From assembly GCA_020558355.1 (NCBI GenBank), contig JAJCKG010000013.1, positions 16,160-80,159 on the forward strand: a stretch of 64,000 nucleotides of DNA, in the 5' to 3' direction. The translations under genes were made by a program, and so were the position numbers. Under the pieces are notes generated by a model. The model searched no databases, was not told the origin of the DNA, and saw nothing but the letters and a program-made list of their open reading frames with translations. Shown piece after piece: positions 15,080 through 23,672 of the stretch. Within the stretch, counting starts at the first letter, position 1. Every line of letters begins with the position of its first letter. Origin of the DNA: a bacterium 210820-DFI.6.37. GTDB taxonomy: Bacteria; Bacillota; Clostridia; Peptostreptococcales; Anaerovoracaceae.

Positions 15080-16297
15080 GTGAAAAAAAGGATTATCAGC
15101 GGCTGTCTGGCACTGGCGCTGCTGGCTGGCGGGTTCATGGGAATAAATCAGTTCCGTCCCCAGGAAAGAAGTATATCTATTACCAGCGCAGGCGCGTCGG
15201 CAGAGCCGTCGGAAAAGGAAACAGGGCTGAAGGTGGACGCCAAGGCGGCAGTCCTGATGGACGCGGGCAGCGGGAAGGTGCTCTTTGCCCAGGACGCTCA
15301 TAAAAAGCTTCCGCCCGCGTCAGTTACAAAGGTTATGACCATGCTTTTGGTGCTGGAAGCCTGTCAGGACGGCAAAATCAGTCTGGAGGATACCGTAACG
15401 ATTTCACAGCGGGCCGCCTCTATGGGAGGAAGCCAGATGTACATGGAACCGGGAGAACAGCATACGGTAGAAGAGCTTCTGATGGGCGTTGCCATGGTTA
15501 GCGCGAATGATGGATGTGTAGCCCTTTCAGAGCATGTGGCGGGAAGTGTGGAAATGTTTGTGGAACGGATGAACAAACGGGCGGCAGAGCTGGACATGAA
15601 GGATACCCACTTTGTCAATACCAACGGACTTCCAGTAGCAAATCATTACACCAGCGCATATGATATAGCAGTTATGTCAAGAGAACTGCTCAAATTCCCG
15701 AAGACTGCGGAGTGGTTTACAAAATGGCAGAGCACGATTAAAGTAGGCCTGCCGGGAAAGGAAAAAGAGTTTGGCCTGACCAACACAAACAAACTGATCC
15801 GGCAGTATTCGGGGGCCATCGGCATAAAAACCGGATTTACGCAGGACGCGGGCTATTGCTTGTCCGGCGCGGCTGAGCGAAACGGAACAAGGCTTATCAG
15901 CGTAATTCTGGGCTGCGAAAGCTCCCAGACCCGTTTTAAAGAAATCAGTAAAATGTTGGATTATGGATTTTCCAATTATGAAAGTGTAAAAGTCGCCAAA
16001 AAAGGACAGGTGGAGAAAACACTGAAGCTGGAGAAGGCAATGCCTTCCAAAGTAGATCTGCTTATGGAAACCGATGCGTCGGTGCTGGTAAAGAAGGGGA
16101 AAAAGGACAGCGTCAAAACCAGGGTAGAAGTGAATGGAGCTGTAAAGCTGCCCGTCAAAAAAGGAAAGCAGTTAGGAGAACTGGTGGTGTATCAGGATGG
16201 AGTGGAAACCAAGCGGTTCCCGCTTGTGGCTGGACAAAGCGCGGAAAAATCGTCTATCAAGGATCTTTACATACAAATGATGAAAAAGATTATATAG
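15080..16297 (+). CDS. D-alanyl-D-alanine carboxypeptidase (DacA/DacF type PBP)
   Basis: A 405-residue S11 peptidase. It has a signal-anchor (about 3-22), then SVTK (S81-K84), SAN (141-143, in place of the usual SGN) and KTG (250-252), and a C-terminal PBP5_C-like beta domain with a terminal amphipathic helix for membrane association. It trims the terminal D-Ala from peptidoglycan pentapeptides. I chose GTG 15080, which follows AAGGGGG and gives a normal signal peptide. The frame is open from GTG 15032. Clostridial DacF-like enzymes act in vegetative growth or sporulation; which one applies here is unclear. Confidence 0.92.
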   Translation: MKKRIISGCLALALLAGGFMGINQFRPQERSISITSAGASAEPSEKETGLKVDAKAAVLMDAGSGKVLFAQDAHKKLPPASVTKVMTMLLVLEACQDGKISLEDTVTISQRAASMGGSQMYMEPGEQHTVEELLMGVAMVSANDGCVALSEHVAGSVEMFVERMNKRAAELDMKDTHFVNTNGLPVANHYTSAYDIAVMSRELLKFPKTAEWFTKWQSTIKVGLPGKEKEFGLTNTNKLIRQYSGAIGIKTGFTQDAGYCLSGAAERNGTRLISVILGCESSQTRFKEISKMLDYGFSNYESVKVAKKGQVEKTLKLEKAMPSKVDLLMETDASVLVKKGKKDSVKTRVEVNGAVKLPVKKGKQLGELVVYQDGVETKRFPLVAGQSAEKSSIKDLYIQMMKKII

Positions 16298-16319
16298 CCA
16301 TAGACGGGAGGTCCTTTTT

Positions 16320-16595
16320 TTGCGCAGACCTGAACCGGACCCGGAATATCTGCTGACCTTTTCCTCATTCTATAAAGCTGTGTATGGAAGAGATAAGCTG
16401 AAAGAACAGGGCATCGATTCAGTATTGAAACGTGTCCCCACCCAGCTTTTGCGTTCCTGCGGGCAGGCCCTGTATATAAGCGGGTATGATCTGCGGAGCG
16501 TCCTTGCTGTGCTTTCAGAAAGCCAGATTGATACAAAAGGCGTTTATCAGGTCATTATGACAGATGATACACCGGAGTACCGGAAAATCAGATGA
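16320..16595 (+). CDS. DUF3343 family small protein
   Basis: A 91-residue protein matching DUF3343, described as a putative Se/S carrier-like family. It shows YLLTFSSFYKAVYGRDKL, then a PTQLLRSCG segment whose Cys is the conserved residue. TTG start with GGGAGG 8 bases upstream. It lies 22 bases behind the carboxypeptidase and before a terminator, so it is probably cotranscribed. DUF3343 genes often sit beside selenium or cysteine-desulfurase genes; none is visible here. Confidence 0.75.
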   Translation: MRRPEPDPEYLLTFSSFYKAVYGRDKLKEQGIDSVLKRVPTQLLRSCGQALYISGYDLRSVLAVLSESQIDTKGVYQVIMTDDTPEYRKIR

Positions 16596-16600
16596 TCCTG

Positions 16601-16638
16601 AAAGGCTGTTATTGTAAAGAATAATAACAGCCTTTTTT
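16601..16638 (+). terminator. terminator after the DUF3343 gene
   Basis: AAAGGCTGTTATT (16601-16613) pairs with AATAACAGCCTTT (16623-16635) and is followed by a T-run. Confidence 0.88.
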
Positions 16639-16670
16639 AATGGAAAGGTTTGTAAAAAAAGCTGTGGACA

Positions 16671-16699
16671 TTGACATATAAAGGATAATAAGGTAAACT
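16671..16699 (+). promoter_or_regulatory. promoter of the SH3-glucosaminidase gene
   Basis: TTGACA (16671-16676), 17 bases, TAAACT (16694-16699). It lies 54 bases before the start codon. Confidence 0.65.
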
Positions 16700-16753
16700 T
16701 TAATACAAATAAGTCAAAATTCAGGGAATTTTTTTAGTGGGAGTATTAAGATT

Positions 16754-18544
16754 ATGTCAACAAAACATAGCAGATCCATTGCGCTTATTACAGCAATGTT
16801 TATGATACTGACTCTGTTTGCTGTTTTACCGGCGACAGGAAGTTCTGATGTTTACGGCGCGACAAAGGGGACGATTAAAAATGGGCCGCTCAATGTGCGG
16901 AGCAATGCGGGAACCAAATATAAAAAGCTGGGAACCATTGCAAAGGGAAAGACTATTACGATCAAAGGAACGAAAAAGGACAAGGCCGGAACAAAATGGT
17001 ACAAGTTTACCTTTAAATCCAAGACTGGCTATGTCTGCGCAAAGTATGTAACTGTAAAATCCTCTCTGGGGGCCATAAAGGCATATTCCCCTACCAAGAA
17101 AGGCACCATTAAGAATGGGCCGCTCAATGTGCGGAGCAACGCGGGGACGAAATACAAAAAGCTGGGGACTGTAAAAAAGAAGGCGTCTGTTACGGTAACC
17201 GGAGAGCGGACATCGGCCAGCAATGTTAAGTGGTATCGGATCAAATTCGGCTCTAAAACAGGCTATGTTATGGCAAAGTATGTGACGGTAAAGGCCGCGG
17301 CCTCCACATCTTCAGCGGAAACCGCGGTAAATAAAAAAGCTACCATTAAAAACGGACCGCTTAATGTGCGCAGCGGCGCGGGAACCAGCTATTCCAAGCT
17401 GGGAACAGTAGCGAAAGGCAAGGTCATTACGGTACTTACGAAAAAGAAAAATACGGCGGGACAGACCTGGTACAAATTCGCTTATTCTTCATCGAAGAAA
17501 GGATGGGTGCTCTCCAATTATGTGACCCTGGGCAGCAGCTCGTCCTCTTCATCCGGTACTTCCAGTTCGTCCTCCGGGTCCGGCCTGAGCGACGCGGAGT
17601 TTGAAAAATGGATGACCAGCCAGGGCTTTCCGGACAGCTACAAAAGCAAACTGAGAACGCTTCACAAAGCGCATCCGAAGTGGATTTTCAAAGCGCAGAA
17701 GACCGGGCTCACCTGGTCCAGTATGCTGGCCAAGGAAACGAAGGTGGGCATCAATCTGGTGGAACCGACTTCCCCAAGCTCCTGGAAATCAAAGGCTTCC
17801 GGGGCGTATAACAGCAAAACCGGCGTATATACCAAGTTTGACGGAAGGTGGAACGCGGCGTCAGAAAAAATCATCGCGTATTATATGGATCCGAGAAACT
17901 TCCTGACAGAGGCTTCCATCTATCAGTTCATGGATCATAAATTCGATTCCGCTTCTCAGAACAAGAACACCATCAAGAGCATGGTTTCACGAAGCAGCTG
18001 TTTTATGAACACGACCAAATACATCAGCTATTTATATAACGCGGGAGTAAATTCCAAGGTAAATCCTAATGTTATTACGGCTATGGTTATTATGGAGCAG
18101 GGCTGGAAAGGAGGCAGCGGGCTGATTTCCGGAACCTATCCGGGATATAAAGGCTATTATAATCATTTTAATATCGGCGCTTACACGACCAGTACGATGA
18201 ATTCGATTCAGAGAGGACTGTGGTGGGCTAAAGGCGCGGGAACTGGCGCGACCAGCTACGGGCGGCCATGGAATACCATTGAGAAATCCCTTTCCGGCGG
18301 CGCCAGCTATTATTCCAGCAATTATCTGACCAATAATCAGTATACTTATTATACGAAGAAGTTTAATGTGATGAATGGTCTTAGCAATGTGGCTTCTCAC
18401 CAGTATATGACTAATACCTCCGGAGCGGAAAGCGAAGGAAAGATTTTGAAATACGCTTATGAAGCCAGTGACAATTATCCAATTGTATTCTATATTCCGG
18501 TATATAACAGTATGCCTTCTACGGCCTGTGCGAAGCCGTCCTGA
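16754..18544 (+). CDS. secreted cell-wall hydrolase: three SH3 domains plus N-acetylglucosaminidase
   Basis: A 596-residue protein. A signal peptide (about 1-36) is followed by three bacterial SH3 repeats, each with GPLNVRS-AGT-Y-KLGT (starting near 40, 117 and 195), a Ser-rich linker (about 257-275) and a C-terminal glucosaminidase domain (about 290-560) of the LytG/Atl type, with ITAMVIMEQGWKG containing the probable catalytic Glu. The SH3 units should bind peptidoglycan and position the enzyme. Repeats 1 and 2 are almost identical at DNA level (near 16873 and 17104), pointing to recent duplication. It cleaves GlcNAc-MurNAc links during growth or separation. Confidence 0.9.
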   Translation: MSTKHSRSIALITAMFMILTLFAVLPATGSSDVYGATKGTIKNGPLNVRSNAGTKYKKLGTIAKGKTITIKGTKKDKAGTKWYKFTFKSKTGYVCAKYVTVKSSLGAIKAYSPTKKGTIKNGPLNVRSNAGTKYKKLGTVKKKASVTVTGERTSASNVKWYRIKFGSKTGYVMAKYVTVKAAASTSSAETAVNKKATIKNGPLNVRSGAGTSYSKLGTVAKGKVITVLTKKKNTAGQTWYKFAYSSSKKGWVLSNYVTLGSSSSSSSGTSSSSSGSGLSDAEFEKWMTSQGFPDSYKSKLRTLHKAHPKWIFKAQKTGLTWSSMLAKETKVGINLVEPTSPSSWKSKASGAYNSKTGVYTKFDGRWNAASEKIIAYYMDPRNFLTEASIYQFMDHKFDSASQNKNTIKSMVSRSSCFMNTTKYISYLYNAGVNSKVNPNVITAMVIMEQGWKGGSGLISGTYPGYKGYYNHFNIGAYTTSTMNSIQRGLWWAKGAGTGATSYGRPWNTIEKSLSGGASYYSSNYLTNNQYTYYTKKFNVMNGLSNVASHQYMTNTSGAESEGKILKYAYEASDNYPIVFYIPVYNSMPSTACAKPS

Positions 18545-18590
18545 TGAAGAGCGGAAGATGGAGATGACAGAAAGCAAATAAGGAGACAAT

Positions 18591-19229
18591 ATGAAAAAGA
18601 TAACAGGGCTGATAATTGCCGCGGCGCTGCTGAGCCTGATTTTTCCGGCGGCGGTTTTCGGAGCTTCCTCCAGCGTTTCTATTTCAGGAGGCAGTTCTGT
18701 AAAGATGGGCGATACAGTGACCGTAACGGTAACTTATAAGGGAAGCTCCCTGGGTTATGTAAACGGGCAGCTGACTTATGATAACAGCAGGCTTGAATAT
18801 TTGTCCGGCGGCAGCAGCCAGGGTGACGCGGGACTGGTAGAATTGAAGAATTACGCGGATAACGCTGACGGAAAGCTGTCCTTTAAAGTGAAGTTCAGAG
18901 CGGTGGGCACCGGCAGCGTAGCCTTGAATCTGGAAACTCTGGAGACCCAGAATCTGGATGGAGATCAGTCTATGGGAACGCCTTCGGCCAGCAAAACAAT
19001 AAAGGTGACTGACGCGGAGCGGACTGAGACAACTACTGAGGAAGTCACCTCGGAGGAGACCAGTTCAGAGGAAACGATAATTCCAACCTCTGAAGAGACA
19101 TCCACTGACAGCCAAGAGCAGCAGAAGACGGATGGCGGCGGGATCAGCTATCCGCTGATGAGCGTTATCGCGGCAGTACTGATTGTGCTTATTGTGCTGA
19201 TTGCGGTGAAATTGAGGAAAAGAAAATAG
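18591..19229 (+). CDS. membrane-anchored cohesin-like domain protein
   Basis: A 212-residue protein. It has a signal peptide (1-24), one beta-rich cohesin-like domain (about 28-140; VKMGDTVTVTVTYKG and GYVNGQLTYDNSRLEYLSG match the cohesin start), a Thr/Ser/Glu-rich linker (about 141-180) and a C-terminal membrane helix (188-206) ending in KLRKRK. Cohesins bind dockerins or act as generic surface adhesion folds. No dockerin is seen in the window. It lies 46 bases after the glucosaminidase gene, with an RBS AAGGAGA, and probably shares its transcript. Confidence 0.82.
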   Translation: MKKITGLIIAAALLSLIFPAAVFGASSSVSISGGSSVKMGDTVTVTVTYKGSSLGYVNGQLTYDNSRLEYLSGGSSQGDAGLVELKNYADNADGKLSFKVKFRAVGTGSVALNLETLETQNLDGDQSMGTPSASKTIKVTDAERTETTTEEVTSEETSSEETIIPTSEETSTDSQEQQKTDGGGISYPLMSVIAAVLIVLIVLIAVKLRKRK

Positions 19230-19236
19230 ACATACG

Positions 19237-19276
19237 AAAAGGCGGATGCTGACATTTTTTCAGCCACCGCCTTTTT
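19237..19276 (+). terminator. terminator after the cohesin-like gene
   Basis: AAAAGGCGG (19237-19245) pairs with CCGCCTTTTT (19267-19276), with inner pairing GCTGA/TCAGC. T-run on the plus strand. Confidence 0.8.
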
Positions 19277-19288
19277 ATAAACCTGAAT

Positions 19289-20398
19289 TTATTTGAGATT
19301 TTCAGGATTCAGACATTCCAGTTCCGGCAGGGTAAAGATCCCGTCCTTGCGGATCAGGACATCATCAAAATAGATTTCGCCGCCGCCGTATTCCGGTCTT
19401 TGGATCATGACAAGATCCCAGTGAACCGCGGACTTGTTGCCATTAAACGCGTCTTCATAGGCCGCGCCTGGGGTCAGATGAAAGCTTCCCGCAATCTTTT
19501 CATCAAAGAGGGTATCCTTCATAGGATGGAGAATATACGGATTTACACCAAGGGCAAATTCTCCAAAGTAGCGGGAGCCATCGTCTGTATCCAGCAGCTC
19601 ATTGATACGCTTGTCATTGTTGGAAGAGGCCTTGACGATTTTTCCGTCTTTGACTTCGAATACGATATTTTCAAAGGTAAAGCCCTGTTCTTCGGACGGT
19701 GTGTTGTAGGAAATGATCCCGTTCATGGATTCTCGGAGCGGAGCGGTATAAACTTCTCCATCCGGAATATTCCTTTCGCCGCTGCACTTGATGGCGGACA
19801 TTCCTTTGATGGAGAAGGTAAGGTCAGTTCCCGGCCCCTTGATGTGAACCTTGTCCGTCCGTTCCATCAGCGCAACCAGAGCGTCCATTGCTTTGCTCAT
19901 TTTCGCGTAATCCAGCGTGCAGACATCAAAGTAAAAGTCTTCGAAGGCTTCCTGACTGGTATTCGCGAGCTGGGCCATGGAGCTGTTGGGATAGCGGAGA
20001 ACTACCCACTTAGTCTTGTTGACCCGATAGTCCAGCGTTGGTCTGGTCAGTTTGCTGTACATATTCAGCTTTTCAGAAGGTACATCAGCAAGCTCCGCGG
20101 TGTTATCTCCGGCCCGCACAGCGATATAGGCCTGCATTCCCTTCATTTGCGCAAGCTGATATTCATTCATAAACTGGATCTGTTCTTCCTGGCAGCCCAG
20201 CATAATCTCGCGGCTGATGGCGGAATCCCGTATTTCCACATAAGGCTGGCCGCCGCGGGCATAGACTTCCTTGATGACCTGCCGAATTAAAGGCTTGCAG
20301 CATTCTCCTTCATAACTGATCAGTATTTTTTCGCCCTTCTGTACATCACAGGAATAACGCACAAGAAGATCCGCTAATTTTTTTACTCTTGTATCCAT
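19289..20398 (-). CDS. M29 family aminopeptidase (AmpS/PepS type)
   Basis: A 369-residue protein matching the thermophilic aminopeptidase M29 family across its length. It opens with LADLLVRYSCDVQKGEKILI, has a central GTDLTFSIKG, then PDGEVYTAPL, the conserved F-F-LG-NP segment (FGEFALGVNPYI) and a C-terminal HWDLV / GGGEIYFDDVLI end with metal-binding His and Asp. These cytoplasmic metallopeptidases remove N-terminal residues. It is convergent with the cohesin-like gene. Confidence 0.9.
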   Translation of the reverse strand: MDTRVKKLADLLVRYSCDVQKGEKILISYEGECCKPLIRQVIKEVYARGGQPYVEIRDSAISREIMLGCQEEQIQFMNEYQLAQMKGMQAYIAVRAGDNTAELADVPSEKLNMYSKLTRPTLDYRVNKTKWVVLRYPNSSMAQLANTSQEAFEDFYFDVCTLDYAKMSKAMDALVALMERTDKVHIKGPGTDLTFSIKGMSAIKCSGERNIPDGEVYTAPLRESMNGIISYNTPSEEQGFTFENIVFEVKDGKIVKASSNNDKRINELLDTDDGSRYFGEFALGVNPYILHPMKDTLFDEKIAGSFHLTPGAAYEDAFNGNKSAVHWDLVMIQRPEYGGGEIYFDDVLIRKDGIFTLPELECLNPENLK

Positions 20399-20422
20399 TT
20401 TTTAACTCCTTTTTTGTTTTTA

Positions 20423-20450
20423 ATTATACCCTAAAGTTTTGTGTTTTAAA
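20423..20450 (-). promoter_or_regulatory. promoter of the M29 aminopeptidase gene
   Basis: On the minus strand TTTAAA (20450-20445), 16 bases, TATAAT (20428-20423). Between here and the next gene a GGGCAAT/ATTGCCC stem (20466-20472 with 20501-20507) encloses a CGCTTGCG dyad. Nothing else is recognised in 20451-20675. Confidence 0.5.
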
Positions 20451-20675
20451 AGTAGAAAAAGAGGCGGGCAATCGCTTGCGAAAAAAGAAAAAGCGGAAAC
20501 ATTGCCCTGCTTTCAGACAATTGTTTCGGTATTCCTTTTTTCCATATTTGCTTTGAGGAGGAACAAATAGAAAAAGCCTGTGTGATATGCTATACTGTTC
20601 ATAAGCTCTGCCTGATCAGATGAATAAAGGGCAGCTTTTAGAAGGTTAGCAATTACGTCCAAAAGGAGTAGGAAT

Positions 20676-21656
20676 ATGCGGCATATTTTTATCATAAACC
20701 CTTTGGCAGGGAAAAGAGGTGGAAAGCAAAAGCTGGAAGCGGAGATCCGGGCGGCGGGCAAAAAACTGGGAGTTAAAACGGAAATCTATGAGACAAAGGC
20801 GCAAGGAGACGGAGCGATCTTTGTAAAGAAAGTATGTGAAGAAAACAAGACCGGCGAGAGGATCCGGTTTTATGCCTGCGGCGGCGATGGAGCCCTCAAT
20901 GAGGTGGCAAACGGGGCTTTTGGGTTTTCCTGCGCGGAAGTAGGCTGTCTGCCGCTGGGAACGGGAAATGATTATGTGAGAAATTACGGATCCTTGCGGC
21001 AGTTCCTTGATATAGAAGCCCAGATAAAGGGCCAGCCCGCGGATAGTGATCTGATCCGGTATAGGGCAGACGGAGGATTGCCGCGGCTTTGTGTCAATAT
21101 GTTCAATATCGGGTTTGACTGCAATGTGGTGGATCAGACCAGCCGGGTAAAGAACTGGCCTCTGGTAAAAGGCTCCTTTGCCTATCTGCTTTCGGTGGCC
21201 ATTATCCTTATAAAGAAGAAAGGCGCGGATTTGAGAATCTGCTATGAGGACGGGTATGTTTTTGACGGGAAGCTGCTGCTGATAGCTATAGCAAACGGCT
21301 GCTACTGCGGCGGCGGTGTAAAAGGTGTTCCTCTTTCTGTCCTTGATGACGGCCTGATGGATGTGAGTCTGATTCGGGATGTTCCCCGCGGAACCTTTGT
21401 GCAGATGTTCCCTAAATATGCAAAAGGCACGCATCTTATGGAAGAAAAACTGCAGGGATTAATCGACTACCGGAAATGCAAACGGCTTACTGTTACAGCT
21501 AATAGAGCGGCCATGCGGCTTTGTACCGATGGTGAGATTACAGACGCAAAGCAGGTGACCTTTGAAGTCGTACCCAAAGGAATGCGGTTTTCCCTTCCGG
21601 AAGGAGTCGGAGCGCGGCAGCTGGATGATTGTGAAGAGGAATTGGTATCCGGATAA
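20676..21656 (+). CDS. diacylglycerol kinase family lipid kinase
   Basis: A 326-residue protein of the DagK/YegS/sphingosine-kinase fold. FIINPLAGKRGG is the N-terminal nucleotide-binding start, ACGGDGALNEVANG the catalytic glycine-rich loop (about 68-81), and PLGTGNDYVRNYG the following conserved block. A C-terminal DTDGEI-like element appears as CTDGEI. It phosphorylates diacylglycerol or a related lipid with ATP and recycles lipid from lipoteichoic-acid synthesis, which fits the dlt genes elsewhere in the window. Confidence 0.9.
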   Translation: MRHIFIINPLAGKRGGKQKLEAEIRAAGKKLGVKTEIYETKAQGDGAIFVKKVCEENKTGERIRFYACGGDGALNEVANGAFGFSCAEVGCLPLGTGNDYVRNYGSLRQFLDIEAQIKGQPADSDLIRYRADGGLPRLCVNMFNIGFDCNVVDQTSRVKNWPLVKGSFAYLLSVAIILIKKKGADLRICYEDGYVFDGKLLLIAIANGCYCGGGVKGVPLSVLDDGLMDVSLIRDVPRGTFVQMFPKYAKGTHLMEEKLQGLIDYRKCKRLTVTANRAAMRLCTDGEITDAKQVTFEVVPKGMRFSLPEGVGARQLDDCEEELVSG

Positions 21657-21695
21657 ATTTTCACTTCAGGCGTAAATTTTTAAAGCTGAAAAAGC

Positions 21696-21724
21696 TTGCG
21701 CGCCGCAGCTGAATCGGCTATACT
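21696..21724 (+). promoter_or_regulatory. tRNA-Ser promoter
   Basis: TTGCGC (21696-21701), 17 bases, TATACT (21719-21724), 16 bases before the mature tRNA. Confidence 0.7.
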
Positions 21725-21739
21725 ATAAGAGTATGTTTT

Positions 21740-21827
21740 GGAGAGTTGTCAGAGTGGTCGATCGTGCGGCACTCGAAATGCCGTGCCCTTCACCGGGCCC
21801 CGGGTTCGAATCCCGGACTCTCCGCCA
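21740..21827 (+). tRNA. tRNA-Ser(CGA)
   Basis: The acceptor stem GGAGAGT/ACTCTCC closes, with encoded CCA. The anticodon stem is CGGCA/TGCCG with loop CTCGAAA, giving anticodon CGA (reads UCG). A long variable arm typical of class II tRNAs (GCCCTTCACCGGGC region) and a T-loop GGTTCGAAT are present. Length is 88 bases. An AT-rich HNH/methyltransferase pair follows directly, so this may be an integration site. Confidence 0.97.
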
Positions 21828-21833
21828 TCAAAA

Positions 21834-21869
21834 GCCCTGTGATTATAATGATCGCAGGGTTTGTTTTTT
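21834..21869 (+). terminator. tRNA-Ser terminator
   Basis: CCCTGTGAT pairs with ATCGCAGGG (one G-U) around TATAATG, followed by TTTGTTTTTT. Confidence 0.82.
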
Positions 21870-21895
21870 AAATTAAGTTCTTTTAGGAGGTATAT

Positions 21896-23002
21896 ATGCA
21901 ATTACCTGAAAATAAGAAGTTAAATACGCAAGGCCTTGCCAGAATTTTTGATAATATGAGTGAAAGTTATAAAATTTTCTGGTTTAAGGCAATGGTTGAG
22001 CACATTGCCGCAGGCGAGTTGAAAGTCTCTTTTGAAGCAATGATAAATAATATGATAAAAAACGCCTGGTATATGGTCTCGGAATTCAGGTTAAATCTGG
22101 GGCCGAGTGATACCCTTGAAAAGGCGGTCAAATATCTTTCAGAAATAAGCGGATTGAAATCTTCTGAAAAACCGGAAATTATATTACAATTTTTGGATAG
22201 TGCGGATGACAAAAGGCTGTTAGAGTTGAAACGGACTTTATCGCTGAATGTGCCCTATCGGCTGCAGGTACCATTTATGCCGACTATAACAAGCAAGATT
22301 TGGAGGAATATTACTTCTGCGACACAATATATTAACATGCAAGATGAGCTGATCTATCAATTTTCGGAAGAGAAGGGATTGAGCAAATCCATTCTTATAA
22401 AGGATGAGTGGGCGGATTACATAAAAGCAAATTTGGGAATTATAACAGGCTGGATCGATTATAATCTGATTACCTATCTTCAACGTAGAAATCCAAGTGT
22501 TCCCGGAATATCAAATAAAATATATCCGCCGCAGGAACGAAATCTAACAGCAGTTAAAGCGTATTGGAAAGCGGTAATTACTGCCTCAAAGATACAGAAC
22601 ATCTATACAGGAGAGCCTATGACGATGAGGGATGTATCGATCGATCACTTTATACCTTGGTCATATGTTGCCCATGATGAACTTTGGAATCTCGTGCCAA
22701 CTACGAAGGGTGTAAACAGTAGCAAGAATAATAGGCTTCCTAAATGGGATATATATTTTCCAAGGCTTTGCAATGTAGAATATTCCGCTTATCAGTTGGT
22801 GCAGGAATACGATCATATGAAAGATCTACAGCGTGCTATAAGCAAGTGTATGAGAGATCATGTAAACGATGATGATGTACGCTATAGGCTTTATGGGAGA
22901 AAACAGACCAGGGAATGTTTCAGTAATCAGCTAAGGGAGCTTTTGCTGCCGGCATATGAGTCAGCAAAGAATTTAGGTTTTGCGGAATGGTCAATCGAAT
23001 GA
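21896..23002 (+). CDS. HNH endonuclease domain protein
   Basis: A 368-residue protein. The HNH core lies at about 245-282: DH in SIDHFIPWS (D250-H251), the central Asn in DELWNLVP (N265) and the closing N in NSSKNNRLP. The N-terminal 240 residues are helical and not recognised. Codon use is clearly more AT-rich (ATA, AAT, TTA) than in flanking genes, which suggests acquisition by transfer. It starts behind TTAGGAGGTATAT, 69 bases after tRNA-Ser, and its stop overlaps the methyltransferase start. Likely a DNA nuclease, perhaps with a defence role. Confidence 0.82.
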   Translation: MQLPENKKLNTQGLARIFDNMSESYKIFWFKAMVEHIAAGELKVSFEAMINNMIKNAWYMVSEFRLNLGPSDTLEKAVKYLSEISGLKSSEKPEIILQFLDSADDKRLLELKRTLSLNVPYRLQVPFMPTITSKIWRNITSATQYINMQDELIYQFSEEKGLSKSILIKDEWADYIKANLGIITGWIDYNLITYLQRRNPSVPGISNKIYPPQERNLTAVKAYWKAVITASKIQNIYTGEPMTMRDVSIDHFIPWSYVAHDELWNLVPTTKGVNSSKNNRLPKWDIYFPRLCNVEYSAYQLVQEYDHMKDLQRAISKCMRDHVNDDDVRYRLYGRKQTRECFSNQLRELLLPAYESAKNLGFAEWSIE

Positions 23003-23601
23003 ATAACTACCAGAAAAATACGTTAACATATTACGAGAAACATGCGGACCGCTTTGTAAAAGATACGCTTGAAGCTGACATGTCCGTATGCTATGAAAGA
23101 TTTGAGAAGCTGCTCCCTGAAAAGGCCTATATTTTGGATTTAGGCTGTGGATCCGGAAGAGACGCAAAGCATTTTGTGAAGGAAGGATATAGGGTGACAG
23201 CAGTTGATGGCTCACCGTCTTTGTGCGAAAGAGCCTCTGTTTTGTTGCGTCAGGAAGTGGAATGCCTTTTGTTTGAAAATCTGGAATATGAAGCGGAATT
23301 TGATGGTGTCTGGGCCTGTGCGTCATTACTCCATGTTAACAAGCGTGAAATCGATGGGATTATTAAAAAAGTATGCCGTGCGTTAAAAGCGGGAGGTGTC
23401 TTTTTTTCCTGCTTTAAATACGGAGAAGGGGAAGGCGTTAAAGATGGGCGTTTTTTTAACAACTATACGGAAGAAAGCGTAAAAGAGATTGTCGGCCCGG
23501 ATAATGGGTTTTTAACAAAGGATATATTTATTTCCGGTGATGTTCGAGAGGGGAGAAAAGAGGAATGTTGGATCAATGTGATAGGAATTAAAAGAGGCTA
23601 A
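22999..23601 (+). CDS. class I SAM-dependent methyltransferase
   Basis: About 200 residues with a Rossmann SAM-binding fold. Motif I is ILDLGCGSGRDAKHF, followed by VTAVDGS (acidic loop binding the SAM ribose) and WACASLLHV. It resembles TehB/UbiE-like small-molecule or protein methyltransferases. No DPPY/NPPY motif of amino-DNA methyltransferases is seen, so it should not be called a restriction-modification enzyme on sequence alone. The start ATG overlaps the HNH stop (ATGA), so the two are translationally coupled. ATG 22987 is an alternative start. Confidence 0.85.
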   Translation: MNNYQKNTLTYYEKHADRFVKDTLEADMSVCYERFEKLLPEKAYILDLGCGSGRDAKHFVKEGYRVTAVDGSPSLCERASVLLRQEVECLLFENLEYEAEFDGVWACASLLHVNKREIDGIIKKVCRALKAGGVFFSCFKYGEGEGVKDGRFFNNYTEESVKEIVGPDNGFLTKDIFISGDVREGRKEECWINVIGIKRG

Positions 23602-23672
23602 TAAATACTTTAAAGATTAACTTTGTCGCGTAGAAAATTTGATACATAATTTAAGAGGAGAACAGTTACACT

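Noticed and set aside
16873..17400. Repeats resembling a CRISPR array
   Set aside because: They are in-frame SH3-domain coding repeats of about 230 bases, not short repeats with uniform spacers; no cas genes occur.
21896..23601. HNH plus methyltransferase as a classical restriction-modification system
   Set aside because: The methyltransferase has no DPPY/NPPY or PC catalytic motif and resembles TehB/UbiE-like enzymes.
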